Positions 11,761-24,052 are shown, counted from the stretch's first letter. The stretch is DNA of 64,000 nucleotides from Gymnothorax reevesii (GCA_029721435.1 CM056586.1:70937607-71001606), one strand, 5' to 3'. Notes: generated by a model not told the origin, from the letters alone. Translations and numbers: made by a program.

Positions 11761-11963
11761 CTGCCATTGGCAATAAATGTCACAGAAGAAGGATACCCTC
11801 TTCTTCTTCTATGATTATTGGCAGTTGGAAAACCAGTTTAAATCATTCATATCCCGTGGCACTTTGAATGCTTGAATTTCCATAGAAAACTCCATAATGT
11901 AAAAAGCGTAATTCCAGAGTAAATAAACTATATAAATACAACGCAAAACATTCACAGATTTTC

Positions 11964-12435
11964 TTATTTTTCAAAAAAATTTGGCATCTCCAATCCCACC
12001 CGAATCTGGAATGTCCAATTGGGGAATTATGTACAAAGCTTGCTCGTGTGCAACCCCTTGCTGCCAACTCAGGATAGTGAAGACAGTTCACGACTCTCCT
12101 CCGAAGCACGTGCCTGTCTGCCACTGATTCTTATACACTTGTTGGTTGAATCTTCGCAAGTTCAGAACTAGGGCGGAGGATACCCGGAGTCTTCCTGACG
12201 AGCACCCCTCTGGCCAACAGGAGGCGCTGGCGCAACGAACAAAGCTGTTATTGTATACCCAAATCCGGCAGTCCCTTCCCAATTTGAAACCCTGTAGCGC
12301 AATAGCCAATTGTGCGCTACTCTGAAGAAGCTGCCAACCCCTGCCAGTGGGTACGCTGGGGCTCGAACTCACGAGGTGGTGATCACCTCTGCACTGCAGA
12401 GCAGTGCCTTAACCGTGTGAGCCACCCGGCAGCCC
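11964..12435 (-). mobile_element. tRNA-derived SINE (copy 1)
   Basis: Read on the minus strand, the right end carries an RNA polymerase III A box (TGGCTCACACGG) and, about 40 bp on, a B box (GAGTTCGAGCCCC), as in a tRNA-derived SINE head. The body is collinear with the copy at 52923-53396. The element is flanked by a target-site duplication of about 16 bp, ACATTCACAG(A/G)TTTTC at 11948-11963 and 12436-12451, with one mismatch. This defines the insertion precisely. Confidence 0.85.
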
Positions 12436-12451
12436 ACATTCACAGGTTTTC

Positions 12452-13595
12452 AAGGATGGAAGTAAATTTTGGCTTGCAGCCGAGTAGATTCACTTTGTTC
12501 AAAGTTGTGAGCATTCACTGTAGTCATGTCACAGCTTCTTTAACATTTGAATTAATTTAATTGAACAATATAAGAAGCTCCAAAATGATTTTTACCTGAA
12601 GCAGATTCACTGAACTGGATTGACCTGACTGTAACGTCATAATCCTCCACTTGCCATGGATTAATTACATGGAGTAATCAAATGAATTAATTAAAAAATA
12701 CAATGACACATGCCCCCCTACCATGACAGATGCTAGCTTTAGTATTGAACTCTGATCGTGGTTTAAGCTGTCCTTGTCAATTTTAATCAGGGGAACACAT
12801 TAGCTGTTTTTTCCAAATACCATTGAAATGTCCTGGACCTCAAAACACACTTCCACTGTGCCTCTGTCCATCTCAGATGAAACCAAGCTCAGAGAAGTGG
12901 GCAGCACTTTTGGACAGTTTTCATGTATGGCTTCAGCTTTGGATAGTAAATCTTAAACTAGTATCTGTTGATGCAGCGGCAAATGTTTGACATGTTTGTC
13001 TGATTGACAAAGATTTAAAAAATTATTTTCGAGCAAATGTCTATCACATTTGCATAACACTTCTACAGATAGAGATGTCTTAGGCATCAGCTGCTCGGAG
13101 ATTTGACTGTGTTCCTTCCATCTGTATTAAATTGCGCTGTTCAAGGATAAAATAGCAAAAATCCTTTTGATTGTCTCTGAGGCACATTGTTCTTAAAGCA
13201 ATTGATTAGCTTATACATCTTCTGACAAATTGGTGAACCTCAACCCATCTTTGTTTTTGACAAACAAGGCCTTTTTGGGAGGCTTCTTCAACACCATAAC
13301 ATGATTAGCTCGACTGCGTAACTTAACCACATCATCATGTTTTAGCGACTTGTTGTATTTTTATTAGTCCTAAATTTCCCCAGCCCTGGTCTGTCGGAGT
13401 CTGTTACAGTCATCAGAAGGTAAATAAACTTTTTAAGTAATGCCTTTTTGATTTTATCTGCAATTTTACAATGTGCTAACATGAGTATATCACCCATGTG
13501 ATAAAATAATTACTCCAAAAAAGGAATTTACTTGTTTTGCCCCTTTTAGCCATTTACAACTGTTGCCAAATGCTTCTGATAAATAGAAATCAGTC
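12452..13595. other. Non-coding stretch, possibly transposon interior
   Basis: AT-rich DNA without recognisable coding sequence. It may be internal sequence of the Tc1-like element whose parts flank it, but I cannot confirm this. Confidence 0.35.
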
Positions 13596-13599
13596 TGTT

Positions 13600-13875
13600 A
13601 CTGCACTGTAATGGAATTATGACTTGTTATTCTTTGCAGAATTGCTTCAATTCAGCCACAGTGGAGAACTTTCAAGACTGAGCTGCCCGGTTATCGTCCT
13701 GCCAAAGCATCCCAATAGGGTTCAAGTTAGGACCTTGACTAACCCACCCAAATCTAAATTTGGATCACTGGAGCTGTTTTTGTGCTTTGATCGTCATCTT
13801 CCTGCATAACATGATTGCACGTCCGCTTCAGATCATCACCATACGTGACTCGCGGTTTACAGCTGTGTTAACTTT
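13600..13875 (-). mobile_element. Degenerate Tc1-like transposase region, antisense
   Basis: The plus strand reads CTTTGCAGAATTGCTTCAAT, TTCAGCCACAGTGGAGAA, TGCCAAAGCATCCCAATAGG and TTCAAGTTAGGACCTTGACT. These are the antisense words of a Tc1-like transposase in fish genomes (target: the WPSQSPDLNPIE-type region). Only a fragment with frameshifts remains. The segment at 54055-54560 is related. Confidence 0.55.
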
Positions 13876-13879
13876 TTAC

Positions 13880-14715
13880 TAGAAGCAACCAGGTTTATGC
13901 CTCCTGAAATGGGTTGACTCATCAGTCTACAGAAATTGATGCCGAAAGTTCAGCAAAATTAATATGCGAGAGAAGCCTATATGATCCTCTGCACTAACTG
14001 TTATCTTTACCTTACTAGTGACGGCTGCATTCCACTTCTGCCAGGTCACTTTCAAATAGTAGAATTATGAATGCTCTGAGGTGAGTGAGGTCGGTAGTGC
14101 CTTGGATTTTTGTCCGAGTTCGATTCCCCATTGAGTCGTTTTCGTATCATCAGATGTACCTGGTGGCCATTGAGCTCACAGTATCTATGCGAGTCTACGT
14201 GCATTTATATGTGTTTTCGTGTGCAAGGGTACATTTATTTGTGAGTGCATATGTTTGTTTTAATGCGCGTGCATATGGGTATGCATGTCTTCGTTTAATA
14301 GGGCTCAGGAGAATCACGCAGCGAGCCGCACACGCGCCTGCTCAGGAGCACACATGCACACACACTATCTGAAGTAATTTATTATAGTGATCCATCATTA
14401 TCATGTTTTATTACAGCCACTGCTGGTGATATAACTCACAAATAGGCTCTGTGGAAGGAACACCGAGAGGGTGGGTCGTCCTTTACTGGCTCCGTCTGCC
14501 AGCAGAGCTTCAAGGAAACTACTCAGCCCTGGATCCAAGGGACTGGGCGGAGAAAGGGTGAGTTGGGACTGGTCTTGTTGTGCGTGCAGAGTCCAAGCTG
14601 GGGCAGTGACAGGGGTCTGGTTATAATAGCCGATGAGAAAAGCATGGCCGCCACACAGAGGTGACAGCCTGGTCATGTGACCTCCTTTGTATTCGGCAGC
14701 AATAACTCACTGCCT
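13880..14715. other. Non-coding stretch with TG-rich patch
   Basis: A purine-pyrimidine alternating, TG-rich patch lies near 14190-14290. Open frames here have no recognisable domain. Confidence 0.4.
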
Positions 14716-14719
14716 GTCC

Positions 14720-15560
14720 GTCCGGATTGATCCTGGGGCGTACATCCCTTGAGAACCCCTGCACTCGGCCGACTATGATCTACAGATTAATGCATTCGGG
14801 AGCGCCGGCTTTGTCCCCGGCCAAAAGCCAATGGCCCCAAAGTTGAATCCAGCAAAGGTTGAGTCCCATGTTTATTTGGCGTAATGAATTGCAGTAATTA
14901 ATGCGCCAATTGATTCCTCCGGTATCTTCTACAAAGGCCACTCCAATTTTAATTTAGAAGGAGCCGGAACGTAGCGAAGAGAGGGGTGGGGAGGCGAAAG
15001 GTAAGAACTGGATAGATGTAAAACAGTTGTAATGCACAGGAAGGAGGGCGGTTCGGTGCACGGTGTAATGGTTCTGCGAAGCGTCATGAATTCAAGGTGT
15101 TGTGGCGCCGCTGCCCTTAGCTTCCTTGCTTCGCCTTTAATAAAAATGCAAATGCTGGGAGGGTAATGGGGAGACAATGGGGATTTTGCTGAGCTGCATG
15201 GAGCAGCCCCCGTGTCACGCTAATAACCGCGCTGCAATTTCCACTGACAAACATCATGTGAATTAGCATATAATCTCCTGAAATTATGAGTGCACTAATC
15301 AGCACTACCACATCTTTTAATCAGCCCTGCGAGGAATGCGCTGAAATGAGAATCCGGAATGGGTTTTCTTTGGGAAAAAACGAACTGCCGGGGCGGCGGT
15401 CCCCTCCGCTGAATCGTAATGCAAGTCTGGGACGATAATGAAACGGTCATGTAATTGTGACTTATAGAAATAATGATTTCTTGTGCTGCTCAGCAGACAT
15501 TAGCGCCTCTGGAAAAAGCATCGCATCTTAAGCGGAATGCGAAGCAATTTAAAAGTAGGG
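14720..15560. promoter_or_regulatory. Candidate CNE cluster 1
   Basis: Repeat-free sequence with dense homeodomain-like words: TAATGAATTGCAGTAATTAA near 14880, AATTTTAATTTAG near 14945, TGTGAATTAGCATATAATC near 15256, and CACTAATCAGC near 15292. It is interspersed with GC-rich E-box/CpG stretches. No frame has protein-like character. This is the typical appearance of deeply conserved developmental enhancers; conservation itself was not tested. Confidence 0.55.
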
Positions 15561-15719
15561 AGAGGGGGAAAACACTTCACTGAATTCCCAATAGAGGTCA
15601 GCGCCCCGTGGCCCCTGTCCGATACACCAACACCTCAGTCGGCCCGTGTGATACTCTCTGCTGCGGAGAACAACACGCTCACCTCCACACACGGATCAGG
15701 CCATTCATTACTCAGTCTG

Positions 15720-16130
15720 CTCCCACTTTAAAAATTACTTTCTGTCCAGTGGGAGTAATTAGAGGTAAATGAGCTTTTAACCCTCAGTATATATTGGAAA
15801 ACCCGTGCTTATTGATTTATTCAATTTGGAATTTGTAGATAATCAGATCACAAAGTGCATTCGTTTAATCTGAATTACTGCGCACTCCTTATCTTCCTGG
15901 AAAAAGTTGCATAGGACGAGGACTAACTCAAGACAGAGATCCTGAATTATTGAAAATACTGTGGTTGTTTACATTAATTGAGTGTTATCATTGCTTGGAG
16001 AATAATATTACTCATCTTATTATCTTGCCTGCAGAGTAAAGCAGGAGTATTTTAAGGACCCAATCACTTCACCAGCATGATTGGCATCCTCAGGAACTTC
16101 ATTGACCAATTTATTATTTCTTTTTAGATT
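15720..16130. promoter_or_regulatory. Candidate CNE, AT-rich
   Basis: Contains GTAATTAGAGGTAAATGAGC, TTGATTTATTCAATTTGG, AGATAATCAGATCAC and TTTAATCTGAATTACTG in a repeat-free stretch adjoining cluster 1. These are plausible Hox/Pbx and POU-type sites. Weaker than cluster 1. Confidence 0.4.
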
Positions 16131-16134
16131 TGCT

Positions 16135-17555
16135 TATTTTCTCAAGGTATTTGTATTTGTCTCATCCTATATCATTTCGGGAGAGTTTAGACAAACCTGA
16201 ACCTTCCTTCTCAGTAGTGCTGCAATGTGGCACCCGCACAGTTATCCTAACAACATGTTCTTAATTTTCGCAAAAAAGGAATATTAATGGCAGAGAGCAA
16301 CTCCAATTGGCCTGAGGAGTCGTAAGTACAGGCTGTGATTGGGGCCGTTTGACCGAGTGTGTCCAACCTCCCTGGGCAATGTCAATGTACACTGAAGGCA
16401 TGATGCAAAAAACATGATGAGTCAGTTAAGGTATGAGGGACTCAACCTCTTATTTTGAATTCATATTTGTAATGGAATTTGAGTATTTGTTCTTGACTTC
16501 ATTTAATGGAATTGCCATATGTTAGTGTTGTTTCTGTTCACGGTATGTAGTTGGTCAGAAGTCTTCAGTAGCAAAGCACGCAAAGACATTTCTTACGTCA
16601 GTAACCTTTCATACTAACAAGAGAAGGCAATTTCTGGAGTAATTGCAGTGTTAGCACTGAATGTCGAAAGACTGATGCTACTCTGAATACTTAAGGCTTG
16701 TTGAAAAGCTGACCCTCCAACACGATCTGATATAGCCTGGTAAGGGCTGTTCTGGGATCAACAAACTCATGTACGTATGTCCAGGAGTATCGCTGTTGTC
16801 CATGCTCGAGTGGTACATGTACAAATGTCTTGTATTTTGTCAAAAGTTAGCTAGTTTTAGCATGGTTTTCATTGCTGAAGGCCAAAAACTTGCAAAGATG
16901 CATGCTATTTAAAAAAACTAAAAAATAGGTTTTGCCTTGTAAATTTTATACATTTTCATATAGTTTACACTCTTAAAGTGTACCTTCATGGATTTTGCTG
17001 GTTTTAACTGTTAGCCGACGTCCTAGGTAGCGTCATGCGATTGATAATTGTAAGTCCTTTGTGAATTCACAACATCGTCACAGAAGAGGTGTTATTGATC
17101 TGCGGACTATAAAGTTACTCCTGGTTGGTCATAGTTTTGTTGACACCAGAACATCAATACACGGCAATATCAGGTTGAGGCTACACTGAAAAGCTGGCTT
17201 TAAAAGCTTAATAATACCAACAATTTTGAAAAACCAAAACAATACCTGCAGTAGCAATAGGAGCAGCTGTAGCAAATATAATAATCTGCAACAAAAAAAA
17301 AAAAACAAGATCTTGTTGTCTGTTGAGTAGCCAGATATAATTAGGATCATTAAGATTTTGACTAGCAATGATTTCCTAATTAGTTCAATATTTTGTGGTT
17401 TGAAAGTTTATCAGTTGAAAAATGTGGACGTAATTACGAGGTAATAATTATCATAATTGAAATTCACACCAAATAAAATAAGTAATTACAACTTATAAAC
17501 TAATTGATACCACTAATACAGAAATAAAACAAAACTATACACTTACGCATTATCA
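16135..17555. other. Non-coding stretch, nothing recognised
   Basis: AT-rich DNA with a poly-A run near 17290. No gene or named repeat is visible. Confidence 0.4.
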
Positions 17556-17559
17556 TCGC

Positions 17560-18835
17560 AAGCAAGCTGTATCAGCTGAAATGAGATAAGAGATCGGTGA
17601 GAAATGTGTGCATTCTGATGTATCTGATGGCTGCTTAATTGAATAATTGTAATTACTGGTACAAACAGCCAACCAGGGGGGACATTAGTGAGAATAATGA
17701 ATCAGGTATTTGAAGCCCATCCTTCCTGAGGGCTCTGTCACGGTCTGCAGGTCATCTCAGCCATGGAGAAATAGTATCTGTGCACACAGGGTGTTTCAAG
17801 CCGTGTGATCATTTCTGTGAAACCATCCTGTCCAGTACAGCTCATGCGTGTGCATCGCTAAATGTTAATATTTTTGCTTGTTTAAGAGATAGCTATGTAT
17901 GTACGCTACATTTTCTGAATCCTCTCTGGCAAACACTGGATGCCTTATCAGACAAATACTGATGCATAAATCTAATTAAGCGCACAAAATCACAATGACA
18001 GAATTTTGTTATGCTGCCACAATGAAGTGGACGCATGAAAAATGACTTCTCACTGATTGCAATTAATCAGTTCCATTATGCTTAATTTTGTTTGACGTTG
18101 GAAGGAAATATGCCCTTTGAATGCACCTGTCCTTTGACCGTTAGCGACTCCTCGATTCTCCCGTCATTAAAAGCAGGGGCTGGTCCCTGGATGGCTGTGT
18201 GCGAATTAATACGGGCCCAGTGCTTGTGATTGGTATATCCCCCCGTGAAAGAAAGCAGGACCTGATTGCAAAGCCCACACAGTCCAGAGAGGAACCAGAT
18301 TAACCTTTCCGTGACCCCCTCCCCCCCGCTGCGTCACGTGACCACCACTGCCTCCATTCCAGCGTCGCGGTCAGCCAGAGAAGGAGGTGCCCAGCCTCAC
18401 CTCTGGTGCAGTGATAAATTGACAATAAAAAATTCAATGCCCCAATAATTACCAAACACTTCGGACACGGGCGGAATTATTCAGCTCTGTCACATCACAT
18501 CGCGCCGGCCGGCTCTCACCTGGACTCGTCGAGCGCCCGGCTCCTTTGTAACTTTGTTTTCCTGATGCAGATTAGATCTGCCACCCCATTACAGATTCAT
18601 TTTCCTAATTTTTCATGTCTGCGCGGTGCCCCATCTGCGGCGGGCTGATAATTGTGGGGCCCAGCCCTGGTGATTAACATCAGCTGAATTAATTACAGCC
18701 GCCATTAGGGCTCCAGGTTGCACACGGTGATCAAGAAAAATTAACTTTCTCCCCGGCCCCTAAATCATCTCACCTTCAGGAGGAATGATGTCGCCCCGAC
18801 AGGGGGAGAAGCGGCCTGTGCTCCTTACCTTCCAT
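17560..18835. promoter_or_regulatory. Candidate CNE cluster 2
   Basis: One of the strongest enhancer-like blocks. TTAATTGAATAATTGTAATT lies near 17636, TCTAATTAAGCGCAC near 17970, and TGATTGCAATTAATCAG near 18055. From 18550 to 18780 there is GCAGATTAGATCTGCC, CTGATAATTGTGGGGCC, GCTGAATTAATTACAGCCGC and AGAAAAATTAACTTTC. There are no repeats and no coding signal. The density of inverted ATTA pairs suggests clustered homeodomain binding. Confidence 0.6.
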
Positions 18836-19205
18836 GCTCAACCGGGCCTCATGCCTCCCTTCCGCGCCCGGTGCTTAACGGGAGATGATCTCGCTTCGGC
18901 CTCGAACTCCTCCTCGTGCCCCTATCCTGAGCCCTGAGCCCGGACTCCTGTTGGAGAGGAGCTGGTGACACAGCGCCAGGGTTTTCATCTGATGAAGTCA
19001 CTCGACAAGTAGGACAGACAGACTTCCTGCTTTGGATGTGAGAAACTTCCTCGCCCAACTGTGGGCTCGTATGGAGGTCATCACAGGGTCCTTCAGGAAG
19101 TGGAAATTCTGAATCCTCTGGGCTGATGAATTGAGCAAAACTGAGAACATTTGATTTTACCTCAGTCCGTGTTCTGGACATGGGACGGTTCCAGGTTTTT
19201 CTCCC
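18836..19205. other. Non-coding stretch, nothing recognised
   Basis: GC-moderate DNA between a CNE-like cluster and a TIR element. An open minus-strand frame here lacks any domain. Confidence 0.4.
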
Positions 19206-19436
19206 CACTGTAAACCCTGACAAATGTGGCGATCTCAAATGTTTTGTGGGAACTAATTACCTCAAAAAAATTAAGTATGCCAATTTGATCTTCATGGCAC
19301 ATCTAAGAAAATAACTTTACCTTATTTTCTTTAAGTTCCTTCCACATAATGCAATTAAGTTGGCCTACACAATTTTTTTGGGGTAATCGGTTTCCACAAA
19401 ACAATTGAGCTCCCCACACTATCAGGGTTTACATTG
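19206..19436. mobile_element. TIR element, CACTGTAAACCCTGA family (copy 1)
   Basis: Begins CACTGTAAACCCTGA and ends TCAGGGTTTACATTG, a nearly exact inverted terminal repeat. The inner arms are also partly complementary (CTCAAATGTTTTGTGG against CCACAAAACAATTGAG). A second copy at 52801-53528 shares the same ends. It is non-coding at about 230 bp, consistent with a hAT-type MITE, though no 8-bp duplication is apparent. Confidence 0.7.
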
Positions 19437-19891
19437 CATGTAAATATCCAGCTAACTCCATCATCTTGTTTCGAGAAATAGGGCCCTGGTCCCGTCCAGC
19501 AGGTGGCCTGGGTCATGTCTCATATGCCCGACAGTAAAAAGTGAGAATTTGCGGCCCGGACTTCAAGGGCGAGTGGGAGGAATCAGGGCAGGTTCTGTTG
19601 AGCATAGACTGCACTGCTGCTCGAAATGAATGTGTGAGGGGTGTATGCTGAACATGATTCTGCATGAGTGATACCTCTTTGTTGGAAATATTAGTATCCT
19701 CAGAGACAACTACAAGCCAGTCAGCTTTTCCCCCGGAGAACGTAGGGAAAATCAGTTTTTTTATTTCCGATCAGAATCACATTGATGTTCATTGGGGGAA
19801 TACACTAGGTATATAAAATGGCCATAATTCATGAGACCATCTGACATGGTTATAAACATTCCCAAATTATAGCTGACAGTTTGTGCTTCAT

Positions 19892-20102
19892 CCCTTTGAG
19901 CGCTGAAATAAATTTTCAAAAAAAATTATGAATTGAATTATCTTATGCTGTTGAAAACCTATCATGTAGCGACTTGTGTAAAAGAGCTCCCCAGCGGGAG
20001 CTCTTTTAAACAAGTGGCCACATGATCGGTTTTCAACAGCTTTGAATTTAATATGTTACATCACTGAGCAACACAATGTGTATTTAGCACTCTAGGAGTT
20101 AA
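19892..20102. mobile_element. Palindromic TTAA-ended MITE (copy A)
   Basis: Ends are CCCTTTGAGCGCTGAA on the left and CACTCTAGGAGTTAA on the right. Inside is a long palindrome: GTTGAAAACCTATCATG through AGAGCTCC, then GGAGCTCT through CATGATCGGTTTTCAAC. Related copies lie at 22728-22820, 47767-48182 and 59708-59948. The TTAA boundary with CCC/GGG ends is as in piggyBac-type elements, so this is probably a piggyBac-derived MITE. Confidence 0.7.
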
Positions 20103-20149
20103 TGACCTAATATTCACTGTTTCATTTCAACTCTCTGAAGAGCAGACAA

Positions 20150-21440
20150 AACAAACAAAATCAAATAGTTTCAGCGTTCACACACTTAGGAACTATGCTG
20201 TAAACAGGAGGCCACTGAAGAGGGCTGACTTTCGATAAACGTGTGAGACATAACTGTGGGGTTGTAATGAAGTGCGTTGCGCGGTGCTGAAGAACGGCGT
20301 GTTTGTGAGCGGTGCTGATGGACGCAGGGCCCGTGCTCCCTTCGCAGTGTGAACAGCAGCAATGTCACGTGCAGACGAGCAGAGGCTGCCTGGATCGTAT
20401 TGACTCGTCAAGGTTAAGTAGGAAGGCAGGAGACAGAAAAAGGAGAATAAGCGCCTCACTCGAGCCCCGCAGACGATTCGGACGAGGCCGGGACGCTGAG
20501 AGACTGCTCAGCGCTCACTCTGAATGACAAACACGGCTTTTTTATGAGTTCATCTTCTCCCTTTCTCTGCCATCTCTCTTTTGTCTTCCTCTGTTCTTTC
20601 ATTTCAATTAATTTAATTCAGTTTTACAAAATCCAATTAGCTCCTCGCCCAAACCTCCTTGGAGTTTTCCCCCAACATATTGTGCGTGTCAGCCTTTGAA
20701 AAATGGCCCTGAGCTTCTTAACTGCTTTGCTGTGGATGAGGGGTTTATAGTGGCACATCACGGCAAACAATAATCATCATTACCTGAGAAAAGCCATTAT
20801 GTGATCAGTAATAAATGCTCTGTAATCAGGAGTGCTTACTCTTAAACTGCAGAAGCTGTGACAAAGCAAATTCCATTTTTAACAATTAATTCCATTACAT
20901 TTTGGCTGGGAAGCAAAGCGCTACGCTGCAGCTAGCATGGGCACCTGCCACCATTCCTGCATTGCGCTGAGAATAAAACGTCGCGATAAATTTTTCACAG
21001 CATGTGGTGAGCTGTAAATGAAATCGACCATAATTGTGCGGAAAATGAAAGTAAGCAGGGACCCATACATTAAATCATCGTGGCGAAATCATCCATAATC
21101 ATCTGTCGGAACTAGCACTGGTAATTGCATTAGAGTCCACAGTTACATGTGATAGAATCTAAACCAGTATGGTTTTATCTAGAAGGACAGAGGTCGTCTA
21201 ATTATGCATTTGATTAGTTTGTACATACACAGTATTAACTGAGTGGATTTATCTGGTTGTGTTGCGGCGGCTCGCGGGTGCACGTTCTCTTCTTCTCTTG
21301 ACGCAAAAAAAGAAGGCGAGGGGCCGGATTATCAAACCCATCTCCAGAGTGCAGCGTCAGCGCGAAGATTTAAAAGGTTAAAAGACTAGTCAGCAATTAC
21401 CCTCCCTCCATCAGAGGAACGCTGTAAAACACAATCACAT
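20150..21440. promoter_or_regulatory. Candidate CNE cluster 3
   Basis: Repeat-free. Words include CAATTAATTTAATTCAG (about 20606), CCAATTAGCTCC (about 20631), ACAATAATCATCATTACCTG (about 20768), TGATCAGTAATAAATGC (about 20802), CAATTAATTCCATTACA (about 20883) and TTAGTTTGTACATAC (about 21215). CpG-rich patches occur near 20270-20510. There is no protein-like frame and the texture is enhancer-like. Confidence 0.55.
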
Positions 21441-22620
21441 TACAACTGCCGACAAATGCCAGACAGATCCGCGGAGGAAGCGGCGGCCTTTTTACGCCGC
21501 GTGGTGGCGAACGTCTCTCCAAGCGGGGAGATCGACGGGGGACGAAGTGCGTTTCTGGGCAGCTGGGGTCACGGGTTCTGTGTGGTGCGGAATGTGCATG
21601 CGCTCACTTATCAGAGCCTCCGAGAAAAAGGGGGAAGTGGGTCTTTGGGGGGGGGGGGCTGGCCTCTGATCTCCACGGCACTTCGATCTGAGACGTTTCA
21701 GGGGGCATCAATAAAAGTAATTTATTGCATTTTATTGCAGAAACACAGGTAAGCAGAACACACAATCAACAAAGTAATCCCCTTTGACTTCAGCACTTAA
21801 CAAATCAGCCCGAAAGGGGCCTGGGTTAGTGAGGGGCCCCGTGACCAGGCTCTTTTAGAGCCCCTGTCTGCCAGCGGAAGGCATGAACCAGACGCCATCG
21901 GGGGGGAGAATAAAGGAATAGGAGAGACATCTGGGGTTCATCTGGAGAGCTGACCGACGTGTAGCTGTCCACTTCAAACTGACTGATCGGACAGCTAATG
22001 ACAGCCACAGGAACAAAGGGACCACAGCGGCACGTCCGCTAACTGTTTCCCCGGGCAACGAGGTGCGGCCTGAGAGGTTCCACTTCAGACTCAAATGAGC
22101 CCATCGGCCCTCACATCATTAAGTAAAAAACTTCCGGAATCGTCGGGGGGCGATTAGCGCGGTCTGATTTAGGGCCATAATGTGAAGATAGGTGGACCGT
22201 GTAATCCTGAAAACCACCTCGTTAGCGGGGTGACCTCATCACTCTGCTCCGGCCGAGGCATCGCGTGTCAGACAGACCTCCAGCTCCGTCGGCAGTGGCA
22301 ACTTTTAAATCTGTCGTCTCATCCTCGGCTGGAGTTCCTCGCTGTTTCTAACAGGCCTGCATCAGGAAGAGCAGAAGCGGAGGCGCAGTAGGGGGGTGGG
22401 GGGTTGGGGGGTATTTTCCTGGCCGCTCACACATGGGCCGAGGTGTGAGTATTATCTGCCCAACGCCGTACGCTGGGTAGATAAGCGCCACATGGACAAG
22501 ATAAGAGCTACAGCAACAGATGGGTGCTGGTGCAGCACTGACATCAGTGCAACTCACAGCATCCTCTGTGTAACTCCACACTGGGCTTCACTTCTCCCTT
22601 ACGGCTCCTGAATTTTAAAA
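21441..22620. promoter_or_regulatory. GC-rich intergenic block, partly CNE-like
   Basis: CpG-containing sequence with G-runs (near 21649-21659 and 22389-22410). A CNE-like stretch at about 22080-22200 has TCATTAAGTAAAAAACTTCC, GGGCGATTAGCGCGG and GGCCATAATGTG. Open frames of up to 98 codons have no domain and contain low-complexity glycine or proline runs, so they are not called. Confidence 0.35.
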
Positions 22621-22727
22621 ATGCCTTTTTACTGACAGGATTTAAAAGTGTAAAACTAGACTTCACTCAGATGCTATTAAGGGTCAAAAAGTGACGGTGA
22701 AATAGCCTTTTAGCTTTTAGTGAATAG

Positions 22728-22820
22728 TGCTCTTTTAAACAAGTCACCACATGATAGGTGTTCTACAGTGCAAGATAATTTATAATGTTTAAACATTTAC
22801 TTCAGCCCTCTAAGGGTTAA
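22728..22820. mobile_element. Right half of TTAA-ended MITE (copy B)
   Basis: GCTCTTTTAAACAAGTCACC, CATGATAGGTGTTCTACAG and the terminal CCCTCTAAGGGTTAA match the right half of the family seen at 19892, 47767 and 59708. The left half is lost or unrecognisable. Confidence 0.6.
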
Positions 22821-22839
22821 ATAAAATTTTAACCAAAAG

Positions 22840-23330
22840 TCTTAACTGACCTTTGTATGGCTTTGATCACAGATGAATTCCATGACTTCTCCTGCTTGAT
22901 AAATTACTGCCAATTTTCTGTCATCATACAGCTAATATTGCAGCGAAAATCATTTGTTTACATTAACATGTGTTTACAAAAGTAATGGGGAATTACAATA
23001 TGCTTCCTGGATATGTCCAGAACCTTTGCCATCAGCCTCATTACATTGCCAAAAGATTTAGATATTTCAAAATGCTTGTAGTCAATCTGTAAAGGTAATG
23101 GAAAAGCCTGGCTTGCATAATAACAAATCAGGGCATGTGTGCTCTGTGCTATGTGTTTGAATTAGAGGAAATCAATTCGGATGCTAATGAGAAGAGTGCT
23201 AATTTATTAGCTGCTGAGGAATGCATGTTACATTAATTTTAACTGTAAACAATTATTTCACAGTAAGATCTATTGCGTTGTTGCCTGCCAGACCACACAA
23301 TCCCCTGTACTGCAGTTCAGACCTACAGTT
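22840..23330. promoter_or_regulatory. Candidate CNE 4
   Basis: Contains TTGATAAATTACTGCCAATT (about 22897), CAGCTAATATTGCAGCG (about 22929), GATGCTAATGAGAAGAGTGC and TAATTTATTAGCTGCTGAGG (about 23180-23220). Repeat-free, non-coding and homeodomain-rich. Confidence 0.5.
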
Positions 23331-23393
23331 TAACATAAACTGCAGGTTAACATTCAGGGTGAGCGCGTGCATTTGTGTGAGTATGTGAGAGTG

Positions 23394-23426
23394 TTTGTGT
23401 GTGTGTGTGTGCGTGTGTGTGTGTGT
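23394..23426. repeat. (TG)n microsatellite
   Basis: A TG/GT run with one interrupting GC, typical of fish genomes. Confidence 0.9.
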
Positions 23427-23640
23427 CATCCATTAGGCATCTGCATTGCTCTTTTCAAAACACTTTCTATTTTTTTTATTTCTCCCACTGTTTTTGAGAT
23501 TTCAACACCAAGCCACTGAGAAAATTCCTATCATTTCTGAGATATTAACGGAGATATACCGTGTTCCCATTCAAGAAATCTCACAGATTGAGTCCAATTC
23601 ACAATTTTCTTAAATCCTGAGATATAAAGCCTTTAATAGA

Positions 23641-23905
23641 GGTCATGCACCAATAAAGAGCTCATAATGTAACAAAAAACTTTAATAAAAACTCATATTG
23701 TAACAACTGGTCAATAATGTAACAAAAATGCTGAGCGCATACGAAATAACTTTTTTCGCAAAATGTAATAATTTATTACTTTTCGCGTCTGTCATTACAT
23801 TATGAAGCAAGGAAAACATTTTTCTCCTAATAGTGTAATAACTTTAATACATTATAGACTGAGTGATTAATTTATGGGTTAACATGGTAATTGCTTCACC
23901 ATAGA
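23641..23905 (+). repeat. Dispersed repeat with ATAATGTAAC motifs (copy 1)
   Basis: Several ATAATGTAAC/T words are spaced through a segment that also has AATGCTGAGCGCAT, ATTATGAAGCAAG and TCTCCTAATAGTGTAAT. The copy at 30728-31002 is the same element in opposite orientation with about 80-85% identity by eye. No coding capacity and no recognised family. Confidence 0.7.
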
Positions 23906-24052
23906 GACTAGTCTGCACTAGAAGCACTCATACTCAAACAACCCCCACCCTCTCCTTGGCCTGTGAGTATATATATGCTAATGCACATGTGAGGAGATAC
24001 CAACACAACATTTTGTGAAGTACTATAACAAAACATCACAGTCATACATCAA

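Noticed and set aside
12355..12430. tRNA-like A and B boxes, considered as a tRNA gene
   Set aside because: The boxes belong to a dispersed SINE with target-site duplications. A proper acceptor stem and anticodon arm are not evident.
23641..23905. Repeated ATAATGTAAC words considered as a CRISPR-like or satellite array
   Set aside because: Spacing is irregular, units are degenerate, and a second inverted copy shows it is one dispersed repeat. CRISPR arrays are not expected in an animal genome.
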